From: CBDDEH01 sp965226865
Lineage (GTDB): Bacteria > Chloroflexota > Dehalococcoidia > Lucifugimonadales > JAGWBF01
Length of the DNA: 64,000 nucleotides
Direction: 5' to 3'
Assembly (NCBI GenBank): GCA_965226865.1
Contig: CBDDEH010000004.1
Coordinates: 682,001 to 746,000 of the forward strand
In this document: positions 35,663 to 44,218 of the stretch, in pieces
How the letters are laid out: every line of letters starts with the position of its first letter
How positions within the stretch are numbered: position 1 is the stretch's first letter
Notes under the pieces: generated by a model
Told to the model about the DNA's origin: nothing
What the model saw: only the letters and a program-made list of their open reading frames with translations
The model's database searches: none
Made by a program: the position numbers and the translations under genes

Positions 35663-37372
35663 CCCGAATCCACCGATGCGATGCGGCCATGGCGTTGGAA
35701 CAAGGGGTGAGGGACATGGGAACGCGACGGTCCGGGCTTGATTCCAATAAATGGGGCGGTGGCGGTCTGCAGTTGCTGTGCAGGGCGCCGATGGCGGCCC
35801 ACGGTGGGGTCGCCGGGCGAGATTGGCGGGTCAGCATGCAGGAGGAAACAATCGCGGGCCGGGCTGGCGCGACTCTGCGGGGACCTTCGGTTGTCCGGCG
35901 GGCGGTTCGGTTGTCGACGGCGTAGTCAAGCCGGGTACGGAATGGCTTGCAGCCGGGCCAAGGCGCGACTGAACTGGGTTTCCCAGGGCCAGCGTTGGGG
36001 GAGATGCAGGGTGAGGCGGCGTGCCGAACGGGTGAGCCGTCCGGCGAGGGAGAAGAAGCGGCGCCGGAGGGTCTTGGTGGCCACCATCCGCTCTCCCAGG
36101 CCGATGCGCGCGGCCCAGCGGGCCAGGTTATGCGCCATCACCTGTACCGCCAGCCAGGCGCCGTTGGCGGCGAAGCGCCCCGACGGCATGTGGTTCAGCC
36201 CGACGCCGTACTTGAGGTCGCGTATGGCGTTCTCGACCTCGGCGTGGCGGCGATGATCGGCCTCCAGTTCGAGCAGCTCCCCGTCCCGGTCGGTGATGAA
36301 GCCGTGATAGCTGTATCTGGCGAAGAGGGCCAGCTGGGAACCGGGTGTCGGCTTCACCCGCCGGACGATGAGCCGCGCCGGCGGGGCGTCCGGCTTGGTC
36401 TGGAACGGGGTGTAAGTCGTCTCGGCGACATCGGCGGCGCCGTCCATCCAGTGGGGAATGGGAGTCCAGTCCTCCTCTGGTATCGCCTCGATCAGGTCCC
36501 GCAGGCTGGCACGCTGGCGGATGGTGATGGAGAAGCGGACATCCATCTTGCGGCAGACGGATACCACGCCATGAGTGTAGAACCCGCTGTCGGCCCGTAG
36601 CGTGAGTCGTCCCCTGGCCCCGCCGTAGCGCACCCGCCCCACCGTCTCACGCAGGAAGTGGGCGGCGCCACGGGCGGTGTTGGCCCGGCCCTCGCGCAGC
36701 CGGGACATCAGCACGCCTCCGGTGCCGGCGGCAATGGCCAGCAGCGGGTGGTAGCCCCGGGCGCCGGTATAGCCGTGGTGGCGGGCGCCCTCCTTGGCCA
36801 GTCCGTAGGTCTCGCAGATGGTGGAATCGAGGTCGATGGTGAACGGCGCGTCGCCGGGTCCCGCCCCGGCCTGCCAAGCCCGGGCCAACAACTGGCGGCT
36901 CACCCGGTCCAGTTGACGGACGTGGCCCCACCGGAAGCTGCGCAGGAAGGTCCCCAGGGTGGATGGCGCCTTGACCACGCAGCCTAGAACACCGACCGTC
37001 CCACCAGCGCGCAGCGCATCGGCGTCGTCGATGCAGTCGCCCCCAGCCAGCGCAGACGCCACCAGCGTCATCATCTTGTCGCTCGTGTTCGCCCGCCCCG
37101 GGGCATCGCCCAGGTCGAGGCGCTGCCGGACGAGTTGGGGCAGGCCAAGGCGCAGGGCGAGGGTGGCGGGAAGGATCAGCCCGGCATTGGCCACCAGGCG
37201 GTGGTCGTCAAAGAGGATGCGGATACGGTCGGGTTTGTTCTGTGGCAGCATCTATTGGGTGCTCCTTGTTTCCGGGCGGGTTTCTGTTCCAAAACCATTA
37301 TCCCAGATTCAGAGGAGCACCCGCTGGCTTCTTCAAGGGCTGTCCCCAAGGACGTCCTTCGGTGGATTCGGG
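35663..37372 (-). mobile_element. IS1380-family element, copy 4 (complete, with target duplication)
   Basis: Ends CCCGAATCCACCGATGC (35663) and the inverse repeat ending 37372, flanked by a perfect 5-bp duplication GTTAA at 35658-35662 and 37373-37377. It is nested in IS21 element 2. The left noncoding 260 bases differ from all other copies, so this copy is the most divergent at that end. Confidence 0.94.
35926..37251 (-). CDS. IS1380 transposase, intact (copy 4)
   Basis: 441 residues in one frame, the full family length and the only intact version in the window. N-terminal domain MLPQNKPDRIRILFDDHRLV, first Asp in FTIDLDSTICETYG, segment LREGRANTARGAAHFLRETV (where other copies are shifted), second Asp in LRADSGFY and Glu in HAEVENAIRDLKYGVGLNH. 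It could mobilise the defective copies in trans. Read outward from the right end, about 120 bases separate the start from the terminal repeat. Confidence 0.95.
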   Translation of the reverse strand: MLPQNKPDRIRILFDDHRLVANAGLILPATLALRLGLPQLVRQRLDLGDAPGRANTSDKMMTLVASALAGGDCIDDADALRAGGTVGVLGCVVKAPSTLGTFLRSFRWGHVRQLDRVSRQLLARAWQAGAGPGDAPFTIDLDSTICETYGLAKEGARHHGYTGARGYHPLLAIAAGTGGVLMSRLREGRANTARGAAHFLRETVGRVRYGGARGRLTLRADSGFYTHGVVSVCRKMDVRFSITIRQRASLRDLIEAIPEEDWTPIPHWMDGAADVAETTYTPFQTKPDAPPARLIVRRVKPTPGSQLALFARYSYHGFITDRDGELLELEADHRRHAEVENAIRDLKYGVGLNHMPSGRFAANGAWLAVQVMAHNLARWAARIGLGERMVATKTLRRRFFSLAGRLTRSARRLTLHLPQRWPWETQFSRALARLQAIPYPA

Positions 37373-37484
37373 GTTAACAGCTCCTACTGACCTCCCCGTC
37401 TGGGTGACATTTTCGCTGAACATCGACGCCCGGCTGGTACACTTTTCCTCCGCCACGTGTCCTAAGATTACTCCGCCCTTGACA

Positions 37485-37706
37485 GGTCTTCTGAGTATCC
37501 GCATCGCTGACCACTATCTCGATCTTCGACTGGTGAAGCATGCTCGCCATGTAGCTCTGGGTTCCTCTGCCGCCGGTTCGGACGCCCCTCTGGACCCCTC
37601 GACCGGTTACCTGGATCACGCTCAAGCCCAGGATGCCCTCGTTAGCCAGGGCATCCTTTACGTTGTCCAGCTTTTCGGGTCGGATGAATGCTTCGACCTT
37701 GTTCAT
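37485..37706 (-). pseudogene. glnK: Nitrogen regulatory protein PII, truncated
   Basis: ATG 37706 with GAGGAAG upstream starts a normal PII: MNKVEAFIRPEKLDNVKDAL, the T-loop GRGVQRGVRTGGRGTQSYMA with the modifiable Tyr52, and KIEIVVSDAD; then the IS21 end replaces the C-terminal 40 residues, including the ATP-binding B- and C-loop (TGxxGDGKI). PII proteins gate AmtB, which is encoded divergently next door, so that channel has lost its local regulator. Confidence 0.9.
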
Positions 37707-37852
37707 ACTTTCTTCCTCGAGAGCTTTCACCTACTGTAAAGATCGTTCCCGAACTGAGCGCCAACCTCAGGAGGCTAGGGTATTCGTTCCGGTAGAGACT
37801 TACACCGCCTGACTGTTTACGCACCCCCTGAGCGTACCTCATTAGGAAAAAG

Positions 37853-37881
37853 TTGACCTTCAATCTGTAAGTAAGTATTCT
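37853..37881 (+). promoter_or_regulatory. Sigma-70-type promoter for amtB
   Basis: TTGACC at 37853-37858 and TATTCT at 37876-37881 with a 17-base spacer, 93 bases before the amtB start. Confidence 0.55.
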
Positions 37882-37974
37882 ACCTGAAGCACCTGAAGGC
37901 GCACTATCGGTAATCGGCAGGTGGGTACTCTTGTACTTTCTGAAACCCAGATGTGCTCATAGATGAGGTGAACG

Positions 37975-39210
37975 GTGGGTCCTATGGCTGCTATCGACAG
38001 CGGGGATACAGCGTGGATATTAGTATCGTCGGCCTTGGTGTTGCTCATGACTCCCGGTTTGGCGTTTTTCTATGGCGGGCTTGTTCGGGAGAAGAACGTC
38101 CTGGGCACCATCATGCACAGCTTTATGGCCATCGCCTTGGTCAGCTTGGTCTGGATACTGTGGGGTTACAGCTTGGCCTTTGGCCCTGACTTGGGCGGTG
38201 TTATCGGCAAGCTGGATTATGTGATCTTGCGTGATGTTTCGGCGACAGACCCAGGACCCTACGCCGGTACAATCCCCCACCAAGCTTTTATGGTGTTCCA
38301 GATGATGTTTGCCATCATCACGCCAGCTCTCATCACAGGGGCTTTCGCGGAACGAATGAAATTTAGCTCTTATGTGATTTTCATCGTTGCGTGGTCAACT
38401 ATCGTTTACGCTCCTCTCGCTCATTGGGTTTGGGGCGATGGTGGTTGGTTGGGAAATTGGGGTCTGTTGGACTTTGCAGGAGGGACCGTGGTGCATATCA
38501 GCTCTGGAGCAAGTGCGCTGGCAGCAGCCTTGGTGTTCGGCAAGCGCCTGCGGTTTGGTACCGACCCGATGGAGCCCCACAACGCACCCTTCGTTATTCT
38601 CGGAGCTGGCTTGCTGTGGTTTGGCTGGTTCGGCTTCAACGCCGGGAGTGCTCTCACCTCCGGCGGTAGCGCCACCAATGCATTTGTGGTGACCAATACC
38701 GCAGCCGCCACAGCAGCTCTAACTTGGGTTGCTCTGTCGATGCACTTCACCAAGAAGGTCAGCGCCGTGGGAGCTGCCACCGGAGCTGTCGCTGGTCTGG
38801 CGACCATCACCCCCGCATCGGGGTTTGTAGGTCCAATGCCTGCTATCCTCATCGGATTCGGCGCAGGGGTATTCTGCTATACCGCTGTATGGTTCAAGGA
38901 CAAGGTCAAGCTGGACGATTCTTTGGATGTCTGGGGAGTTCATGGCATCGGGTCAACCTGGGGTATGTTGGCTGCGGGGTTGTTCGTGGGAGTGGGCTTT
39001 TTGACTTTGTCCGAGCTGACTGACCTTAGCCGGGGAGCTCAGATCGTGCGGCAGCTGGGAGGTATCGGTGTTACTTGGGCGTGGGGCTTTGGGATGACAC
39101 TGATGATCCTCTTCGCCCTCAAGTTCACTCTCGGATTGCGGGTCGAAGAGGGGCAGGAAGAAGAAGGCCTGGACCTGTCCCAACATGGAGAACAGGGTTA
39201 TGGAACATAG
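37975..39210 (+). CDS. amtB: Ammonium transporter AmtB
   Basis: GTG 37975 has GAGGTGA seven bases upstream; ATG 37984 is the alternative. The 411 residues have eleven predicted membrane helices. Conserved signatures include PGLAFFYGGLVREKN, FAERMKFSSYVIF, the pore His in GTVVHISSGASALAAALV and the second in WGVHGIGSTWGMLAAG. It conducts ammonia/ammonium across the cytoplasmic membrane. Its usual partner PII is divergent and truncated. The frame is intact. Confidence 0.95.
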   Translation: MGPMAAIDSGDTAWILVSSALVLLMTPGLAFFYGGLVREKNVLGTIMHSFMAIALVSLVWILWGYSLAFGPDLGGVIGKLDYVILRDVSATDPGPYAGTIPHQAFMVFQMMFAIITPALITGAFAERMKFSSYVIFIVAWSTIVYAPLAHWVWGDGGWLGNWGLLDFAGGTVVHISSGASALAAALVFGKRLRFGTDPMEPHNAPFVILGAGLLWFGWFGFNAGSALTSGGSATNAFVVTNTAAATAALTWVALSMHFTKKVSAVGAATGAVAGLATITPASGFVGPMPAILIGFGAGVFCYTAVWFKDKVKLDDSLDVWGVHGIGSTWGMLAAGLFVGVGFLTLSELTDLSRGAQIVRQLGGIGVTWAWGFGMTLMILFALKFTLGLRVEEGQEEEGLDLSQHGEQGYGT

Positions 39211-39224
39211 GGCCAAGGGCTCGA

Positions 39225-39491
39225 TATCAATGGAGAGCAAGAAACATTAGCAGCAACAGGCGAACGCAAGGATGGCTTCCAAGCCGTGTCCGGAGTGGAG
39301 CAAGCCGACTATATATCAAGGAGGATGTGGCTGGTCGGGATTATGCATCTGACCTGGGTTTGCCCAGGGAGTATCCCTTCACCCGCGGTCCCTATCCGAC
39401 CATGTATCGTGGCCGTCCTTGGACCCGCCGACAGATCGTTGGCTATGGCACCGCCAACTCCACTTTTTTCGGCCTACGTGTACTGTATTGA
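39225..39491 (+). pseudogene. Methylmalonyl-CoA mutase large subunit, N-terminal fragment
   Basis: One frame gives GERKDGFQAVSGVEQAD, and after a one-base shift near 39310 another gives YIKEDVAGRDYASDLGLPRE, YPFTRGPYPTMYRGRPWTRR and QIVGYGTAN before ending at TGA 39489-39491. This is the conserved TRGPYPTMYRGRPWT region of B12-dependent acyl-CoA mutases. The rest of the barrel and the cobalamin domain are missing. Bases 39492-39864 contain no gene I can support. Confidence 0.78.
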
Positions 39492-39864
39492 GCCCGTCTC
39501 ACAAAGTCCCTTGACTGGGTTCACGCTGGGCGGGCAGACTGATTCTAGCGTTCTATGGAGTGACAAGGTTGGAAATACGGCAGAGAACAACGTAATGCCA
39601 GCGAGAGCCGACATCCAGAAATCGACGACCCGGGGAGTGTCAGGCTTCTGAGACTGCGATGATGAATCCCGGGCCACCTCGGCTCGGGCCTGACCCTTTC
39701 TGAGACTGGCATCATGCCTTCAGCCTGATCTGTCGACTCGATTCGAGGTGGCGCCAGAAGTGCCCTCGGCAAGGCGAGCAGTGACCTTATAGGAGCCTGG
39801 CCTCACGCCCCATCGCAGTCCTGTCCGCTCACCTGGCCAGTGCGCTATCCTCCGGGAGGTGGAA

Positions 39865-40938
39865 ATGACAGGAGTCGTCGGTCATAAAGGTAGTCGTGGT
39901 GTTGAGCTGGTCGTCGGAGTCGACACCCACCAGGATGAGCATGTGGCGGTGGCCATTGACCGTCAGGGGGTCCGCCTGGGGGAGCTTCACACAGTGGCGA
40001 CCACCCATGGGTATGGGGAGCTCGAACGGTGGTCCCGGGGCCTGGGAGAGATTCATGCCTTCGGGATTGAAGGCACCGGTTCCTACGGTGCCGGAGTCGC
40101 CCGATTCCTGACCAGTAGGGGCCATACCGTAGTGGAGGTCAACCGGCCCGACCGGTCAACCCGCTATCGGAAGGGGAAGAGCGATCCCACTGATGCGGAG
40201 ATGGCAGCGCGTGCCGTGCTTGCCGGAGTAGCCGATGCCACTCCCAAGTCAGGTGAGGGTGAAGTCGAAATGATCCGTATGTTCAAGAGCACCAAGGACT
40301 CGGCCGTCAAGGCTCGCACCCAGGCAATCAACCAGATGAAGGCCCTGGTTGTCACGGCCCCGGCCCGGCTTCGTGAGCACCTCACTGGCCTCACCGCTGC
40401 TGCCCTTGTCACCCGGTCCAAGAGCTTCCGGCCTGGTCGTATGGAGGGTCCCACCGCGACGGCCAAGTATGCTCTTCGCTCCCTTGCCCGTCGCTACCGT
40501 CAACTCGGTAATGAGATAAAGGACCTGGAGGCCGAGATCCAACGACTCACACGGACGGCAGCCCCAGCCCTGGTGGATGGCTTCGGCATAGGACCAGACA
40601 CGGCGGCGACCCTCCTCATTGCTGCCGGGAGTAACCATGACCGCCTCCACTCCGAGGCTGCCTTCGCCTCCCTGTGCGGTGTCAATCCCATCCCTGCTTC
40701 CTCCGGCAAGACCAACAGGCATCGGCTCAACCGCGGCGGCCACCGCCAGGCCAACGCGGCACTCCATCGCATTGTTGTCGTCAGACTTCGTCATGATGAG
40801 CGGACCCAGGCATACATGCGTCGTCGCACCACCGAGGGAATGAGCAAGGCTGAGGTGATCCGCTGCCTCAAACGCTATGTCGCTCGCGAGGTCTTCTCCG
40901 TCCTACGGAACTCAGCCCTATCCCACAGCACTCCTTGA
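39865..40938 (+). CDS. IS110-family transposase
   Basis: 357 residues from ATG 39865, with GGGAGG five bases upstream. The N-terminal DEDD domain shows VVGVDTHQDEHVAVA, FGIEGTGSYGAGVAR and SDPTDAEMAARA; the C-terminal Transposase_20 domain has GFGIGPDTAATLLIAAG and ASLCGVNPIPASSGKTNRHR-type sequence with the serine of the IS110 family. Such elements lack terminal repeats and insert by RNA-guided recombination; the flanking noncoding regions (39500-39860 and after 40938) would hold the bridge RNA, but I cannot delimit it. Frame intact. Confidence 0.92.
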   Translation: MTGVVGHKGSRGVELVVGVDTHQDEHVAVAIDRQGVRLGELHTVATTHGYGELERWSRGLGEIHAFGIEGTGSYGAGVARFLTSRGHTVVEVNRPDRSTRYRKGKSDPTDAEMAARAVLAGVADATPKSGEGEVEMIRMFKSTKDSAVKARTQAINQMKALVVTAPARLREHLTGLTAAALVTRSKSFRPGRMEGPTATAKYALRSLARRYRQLGNEIKDLEAEIQRLTRTAAPALVDGFGIGPDTAATLLIAAGSNHDRLHSEAAFASLCGVNPIPASSGKTNRHRLNRGGHRQANAALHRIVVVRLRHDERTQAYMRRRTTEGMSKAEVIRCLKRYVAREVFSVLRNSALSHSTP

Positions 40939-40989
40939 CATCCATAGGAGCATCAGGCTAAGTACAGTACGCCGTGGCCGACCAAACTG

Positions 40990-41300
40990 GACAAAATCGA
41001 GAACCTTCATTCGGCGAACTCAATAGACACGGAAAGCTTAAGTACTCGTGGGCGGTCGGTTTGGGTTCATTCAAGCCAGGTCAGATTGTTAGACAGTAGC
41101 TTGCCCCACAACAGCTTGCCGGATAGGGTGGGGCCGCTGGGAACAGGCGTGGCGCGCAAGCTAGGCACCGAACCCCGCTTGCCCGTCCGGATCTAAGCTG
41201 GCCCAGCCCGGATGGGAAATTGGCCCTTGTAAGAATGAATTGCAAAACCTCGGTGGGCCTAAGTGGACGGTAGGTGGTCCCGTCTTCGAGATGTGGTTGG
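40990..41300. repeat. Dispersed repeat, member 4 (two blocks)
   Basis: CAATAGACAC and TACTCGTGGGCGGTC at 41020-41056 match member 3; TCTTCGAGATGTGG at 41283-41296 matches member 2. No gene is seen from 40939 to 41418. Confidence 0.45.
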
Positions 41301-41418
41301 GGGCTTTGTGAACCTCCTTTGGCTCAATTGCGCCCTCCTGCTCCTCCTGGATTGCACTCACGTGTCCCGACTGGGGTTTGGCTCTCCTAGTCTACCCCAA
41401 GCCTCAAAGGTGTGGCTC

Positions 41419-42483
41419 CTACCCCGAGGCCGACTCATGGAGTGCGACTAGGGGTCCGAGTTCCCAGTCCCCCCGATCCGCCCCATCGAGCACATCCGCC
41501 AGTTGATTAATATCCCTGGCATGCATTCCTAGACGCCCGTGTTGCCACAAGCGACACCCAAGCCCATCGATTTCTATGTCTTCATCGCGCCATCTTCTTT
41601 GGTCGTCACCATAGAAGATGAGTCTACTTCCGCCATGCGACCAACTGATTTGCAGACCCGGAGGGTGACTGGCAGTGAAGTTAGAGAAGATTTCCGTCTC
41701 TTGCCCTGCGGAGTCCAGTGCCACGCTTTGGGGGGCAGCGACAACAACCAGTCCCAAAGAAGTGGGGACTAAACCCCAATCGCCGTGACTCCCCGTGCCT
41801 TCGTCCCGGATGTTGCCTTGGATGTCTGCCCCTCGTCGGCGTAAGCGCTCTACCCCAGAAGTAATCCTGTAGGCCTCCAGCAACGCCTCAACTATTGCAG
41901 GCAGGAATACCGGGTAGGGAGTTAATCCTTTCACCAGGTTGCTACCATGAAGATTACTCGACTGCGGCAGCATGGTAGTGGGTTCTGCGAAGTACCTGAC
42001 GTCCACATACACTCCATCTCGTTGACCGTATGTATTGGAGTAGAGCGACAAGATTTGTTCGATTGTGGGTGCCTCTTGCCCATGTTCCAGAATTGCAGCG
42101 ACTATTTCTGACTGGCGGAACAAACGCTCTGTTTCAATCTTGTACTCGTTGTTGAGATCATCGTGCAGGTCCTTGAGAGAGTGCACATGAGCAGGCTTCT
42201 CCGAGCGAATCCCAAAGGACTTCAACGCTTGCTCTGCCGACGTCACTAGCAATAGAAGCGCCGGCATGACCTCCTTGAGGCTGTTCGGAAACCGGCCCTT
42301 GGGCAAGAGAGTCCAGAACTGACGAAGATACTCTCGTGCCATTTCTGCCATGAGGTCAGGATCACCGTACTGGTCAACAACGCTACCGTCTTGGATACGG
42401 CCTTCTGAGGTCGGTATGAACACGCGATCTTGAAGCCGGGTCACGCCGTGCATACCTAGAAACGGTCTGCCGAACCAATTCAA
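41419..42483 (-). CDS. Unknown protein with a HEPN-like N-terminal region
   Basis: 354 residues, single intact frame. An early helical segment (LKEVMPALLLLVTSAEQALK then GIRSEKPAHVHSLKDLHDDL) has an R-x5-H spacing as in HEPN ribonucleases and the AEQALK/HSLKDL pattern of HEPN domains. The C-terminal half (GLQISWSHGGSRLIFYGDDQ, DIEIDGLGCRLWQHG) appears beta-rich and is unfamiliar. The gene is cut close to its start by the IS3 element at 42493, so the true N-terminus may be lost. Its place in a defence-rich region suggests immunity, but that is inference. Confidence 0.6.
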   Translation of the reverse strand: MNWFGRPFLGMHGVTRLQDRVFIPTSEGRIQDGSVVDQYGDPDLMAEMAREYLRQFWTLLPKGRFPNSLKEVMPALLLLVTSAEQALKSFGIRSEKPAHVHSLKDLHDDLNNEYKIETERLFRQSEIVAAILEHGQEAPTIEQILSLYSNTYGQRDGVYVDVRYFAEPTTMLPQSSNLHGSNLVKGLTPYPVFLPAIVEALLEAYRITSGVERLRRRGADIQGNIRDEGTGSHGDWGLVPTSLGLVVVAAPQSVALDSAGQETEIFSNFTASHPPGLQISWSHGGSRLIFYGDDQRRWRDEDIEIDGLGCRLWQHGRLGMHARDINQLADVLDGADRGDWELGPLVALHESASG

Positions 42484-42603
42484 ATATGTAAGTGTAGACC
42501 GTCAGCGATAATGGGACACATATAAGGGTAGGAAAATCCGAGAGTCGGAGGGTGGTGTGAGCTCCTGAAATGAGGGTAGAGTTACCCACAGAAAGGAGCA
42601 GAT

Positions 42604-43011
42604 GTGTCCCAATTAGAAGTAAGCAAAGCAGAGGCCGCCGAGGAACGGAGCGAGCAGACCAGGTCTTTCGTCCGCACAGTGAAGGCGGCTGCCCGACGTA
42701 AGTACACCCCCGAAGAGAAGATCCGAATTGTTCTGGAGGGATTCCGCCGCGAGGTCACAGTCAACGACCTGTGCCGGCGGGAGGGGATCAAGCCCCACTC
42801 CTACTACTCGTGGACCAAAGAGTTCATGGAGTCTGGCAAGGAGAGGTTGACCCGTGACTCGGTTCGGGACGCCACTCAGCATGAGGTAGGGCAGCTCAAG
42901 CGAGAGAACGGGGAACTCAAGGAGCTAGTGGCCGATCTGTCGCTGGAGGCGTACCGTCTCAAAAAAACGGCCATCCCCATACCCCAGGACGCCACCGGTA
43001 CCAGCGGATGA
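42604..43011 (+). CDS. IS3-family OrfA (element 2)
   Basis: 135 residues with an HTH_Tnp_1 domain (RKYTPEEKIRIVLEGFRREV, VNDLCRREGIKPHSYYSWTK) and a C-terminal coiled coil (HEVGQLKRENGELKELVADL). The A7 run at 42961-42967 inside CTCAAAAAAACGG allows a minus-one slip into the OrfB frame, which stays open to join it, giving an OrfAB fusion. Overlaps OrfB by four bases. Confidence 0.92.
   Translation: MSQLEVSKAEAAEERSEQTRSFVRTVKAAARRKYTPEEKIRIVLEGFRREVTVNDLCRREGIKPHSYYSWTKEFMESGKERLTRDSVRDATQHEVGQLKRENGELKELVADLSLEAYRLKKTAIPIPQDATGTSG
42961..42967 (+). promoter_or_regulatory. Probable programmed -1 frameshift site (A7)
   Basis: Seven A residues near the end of OrfA; a minus-one shift here continues KNGHPHTPGRHRYQRMSAPE into OrfB without a stop. 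This is the usual mechanism for making the active IS3 transposase. Confidence 0.6.
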
Positions 43012-43994
43012 GCGCCCCGGAGAAGGCAGAGGTAGTTACCAAAGTATCCTCGTCTCCCCTCCCCAAGCGAAAGGTCCTCAGAGAGCTGGGCATCCCTAAG
43101 AGCACCTACTACCGGTGGCTCAGACGCCAAGACCAACAAGGACTTGAGGACCGACCAGGAGGCGATCAGCCACGATGGAACCGTCTTACTATTCAGGAAG
43201 AATGCTCAGTCCTGTTATCAGCCAGGGAGATGCCAGAGCTGAGCTGCCGTCAGCTGGCCGCGTGGATCACCGACAACCAGGGCTTCTCAGTCTCAGAGTC
43301 CAGCGTCTACCGTATCCTGGGCAGGGAGGGCCTAGTGAAGAGGCCTGAGATGCGGTTGGCCGCGGGGAAGGAGTACCACCGCAAGACCACAGGGCCTCAC
43401 CAGATGTGGGCCACCGATGCCTCATACTTCAGGGTGGTTGGCTGGGGCTACTACTACCTGGTCACCGTTATGGACGACTACTCCCGCTTCATCCTGGCTC
43501 ACAGGCTTCAGCAAGATATGACGGCCGACTCCTTCATCGAGGTGGTCCAGGATGCTGTGGACACGACCAGCATGGACCAGGTTCCAGTCACAGACCGCAC
43601 CAGGCTGCTGAGTGACAACGGTCCAGGCTATGTCTCAAGAGCATTCAGGGACTACCTGGGGATGGTTGGCATCAAGCACATCCTAGCAACTCCTTTCCAC
43701 CCTCAGACCAACGGGAAGCTGGAGCGCTACCACCAGACCATCAAACGGGACGTCAACCAGGTGCCTTATGAGTTGCCCGCCGACCTTGAGGCTGCTATCG
43801 CGGCCTTCGTCAGCTACTACAACTACCGGCGCTATCACAAGGCTCTGGGCAACGTGACACCATCAGACGTGCTCAAGGGAAGACGGCAAGAGATCCTACA
43901 ACGCAGGAAGGAGGTGAAGGCTCAAACCACCGAACGGCGACGACGCTACAACAGGGCTCTCAGGGAGCTCACCAGACCTCCATCCAGCCCCTGA
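43008..43994 (+). CDS. IS3-family OrfB transposase (element 2)
   Basis: 328 residues, complete. An HTH_21 region precedes the rve core with Asp in WATDASYFRVVGWGYYYL, Asp in LLSDNGPGYVSRAF and Glu in QTNGKLERYHQTIK. It begins with ATG overlapping the OrfA stop (ATGA). Likely functional. Confidence 0.93.
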   Translation: MSAPEKAEVVTKVSSSPLPKRKVLRELGIPKSTYYRWLRRQDQQGLEDRPGGDQPRWNRLTIQEECSVLLSAREMPELSCRQLAAWITDNQGFSVSESSVYRILGREGLVKRPEMRLAAGKEYHRKTTGPHQMWATDASYFRVVGWGYYYLVTVMDDYSRFILAHRLQQDMTADSFIEVVQDAVDTTSMDQVPVTDRTRLLSDNGPGYVSRAFRDYLGMVGIKHILATPFHPQTNGKLERYHQTIKRDVNQVPYELPADLEAAIAAFVSYYNYRRYHKALGNVTPSDVLKGRRQEILQRRKEVKAQTTERRRRYNRALRELTRPPSSP

Positions 43995-44218
43995 TCTCTC
44001 GGCTCCTAATGTGTCCCACTTTTGCTGGTTGCTAACAGGCGTAAATGAGTCTCCGGGTAGTTGGGGTGCCCAGGGCGTGTGGAGCCCCGGCATTTCCCGG
44101 CCTGGGGCCGTGACGATGGGGTCGGAGGTCAGGTCCCGAGTGCTTGGCTCGGGATGCTGTCCTTCCACAGCCGCCGCGCCCCTCTGGGGGGAGGGCGGAG
44201 GCCGGTGAGGCCGGCTCT

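Larger units (their letters stand above)
42493..44037 (+). mobile_element. IS3-family element 2
   Basis: Ends TGTAGACCGTCAGCGATAAT-GGGACACAT (42493) and, inverted, TGTTAGCAACCAGCAAAAGT-GGGACACAT (44037) bound an apparently complete 1545-bp element with OrfA and OrfB. No target duplication is visible. Confidence 0.88.
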
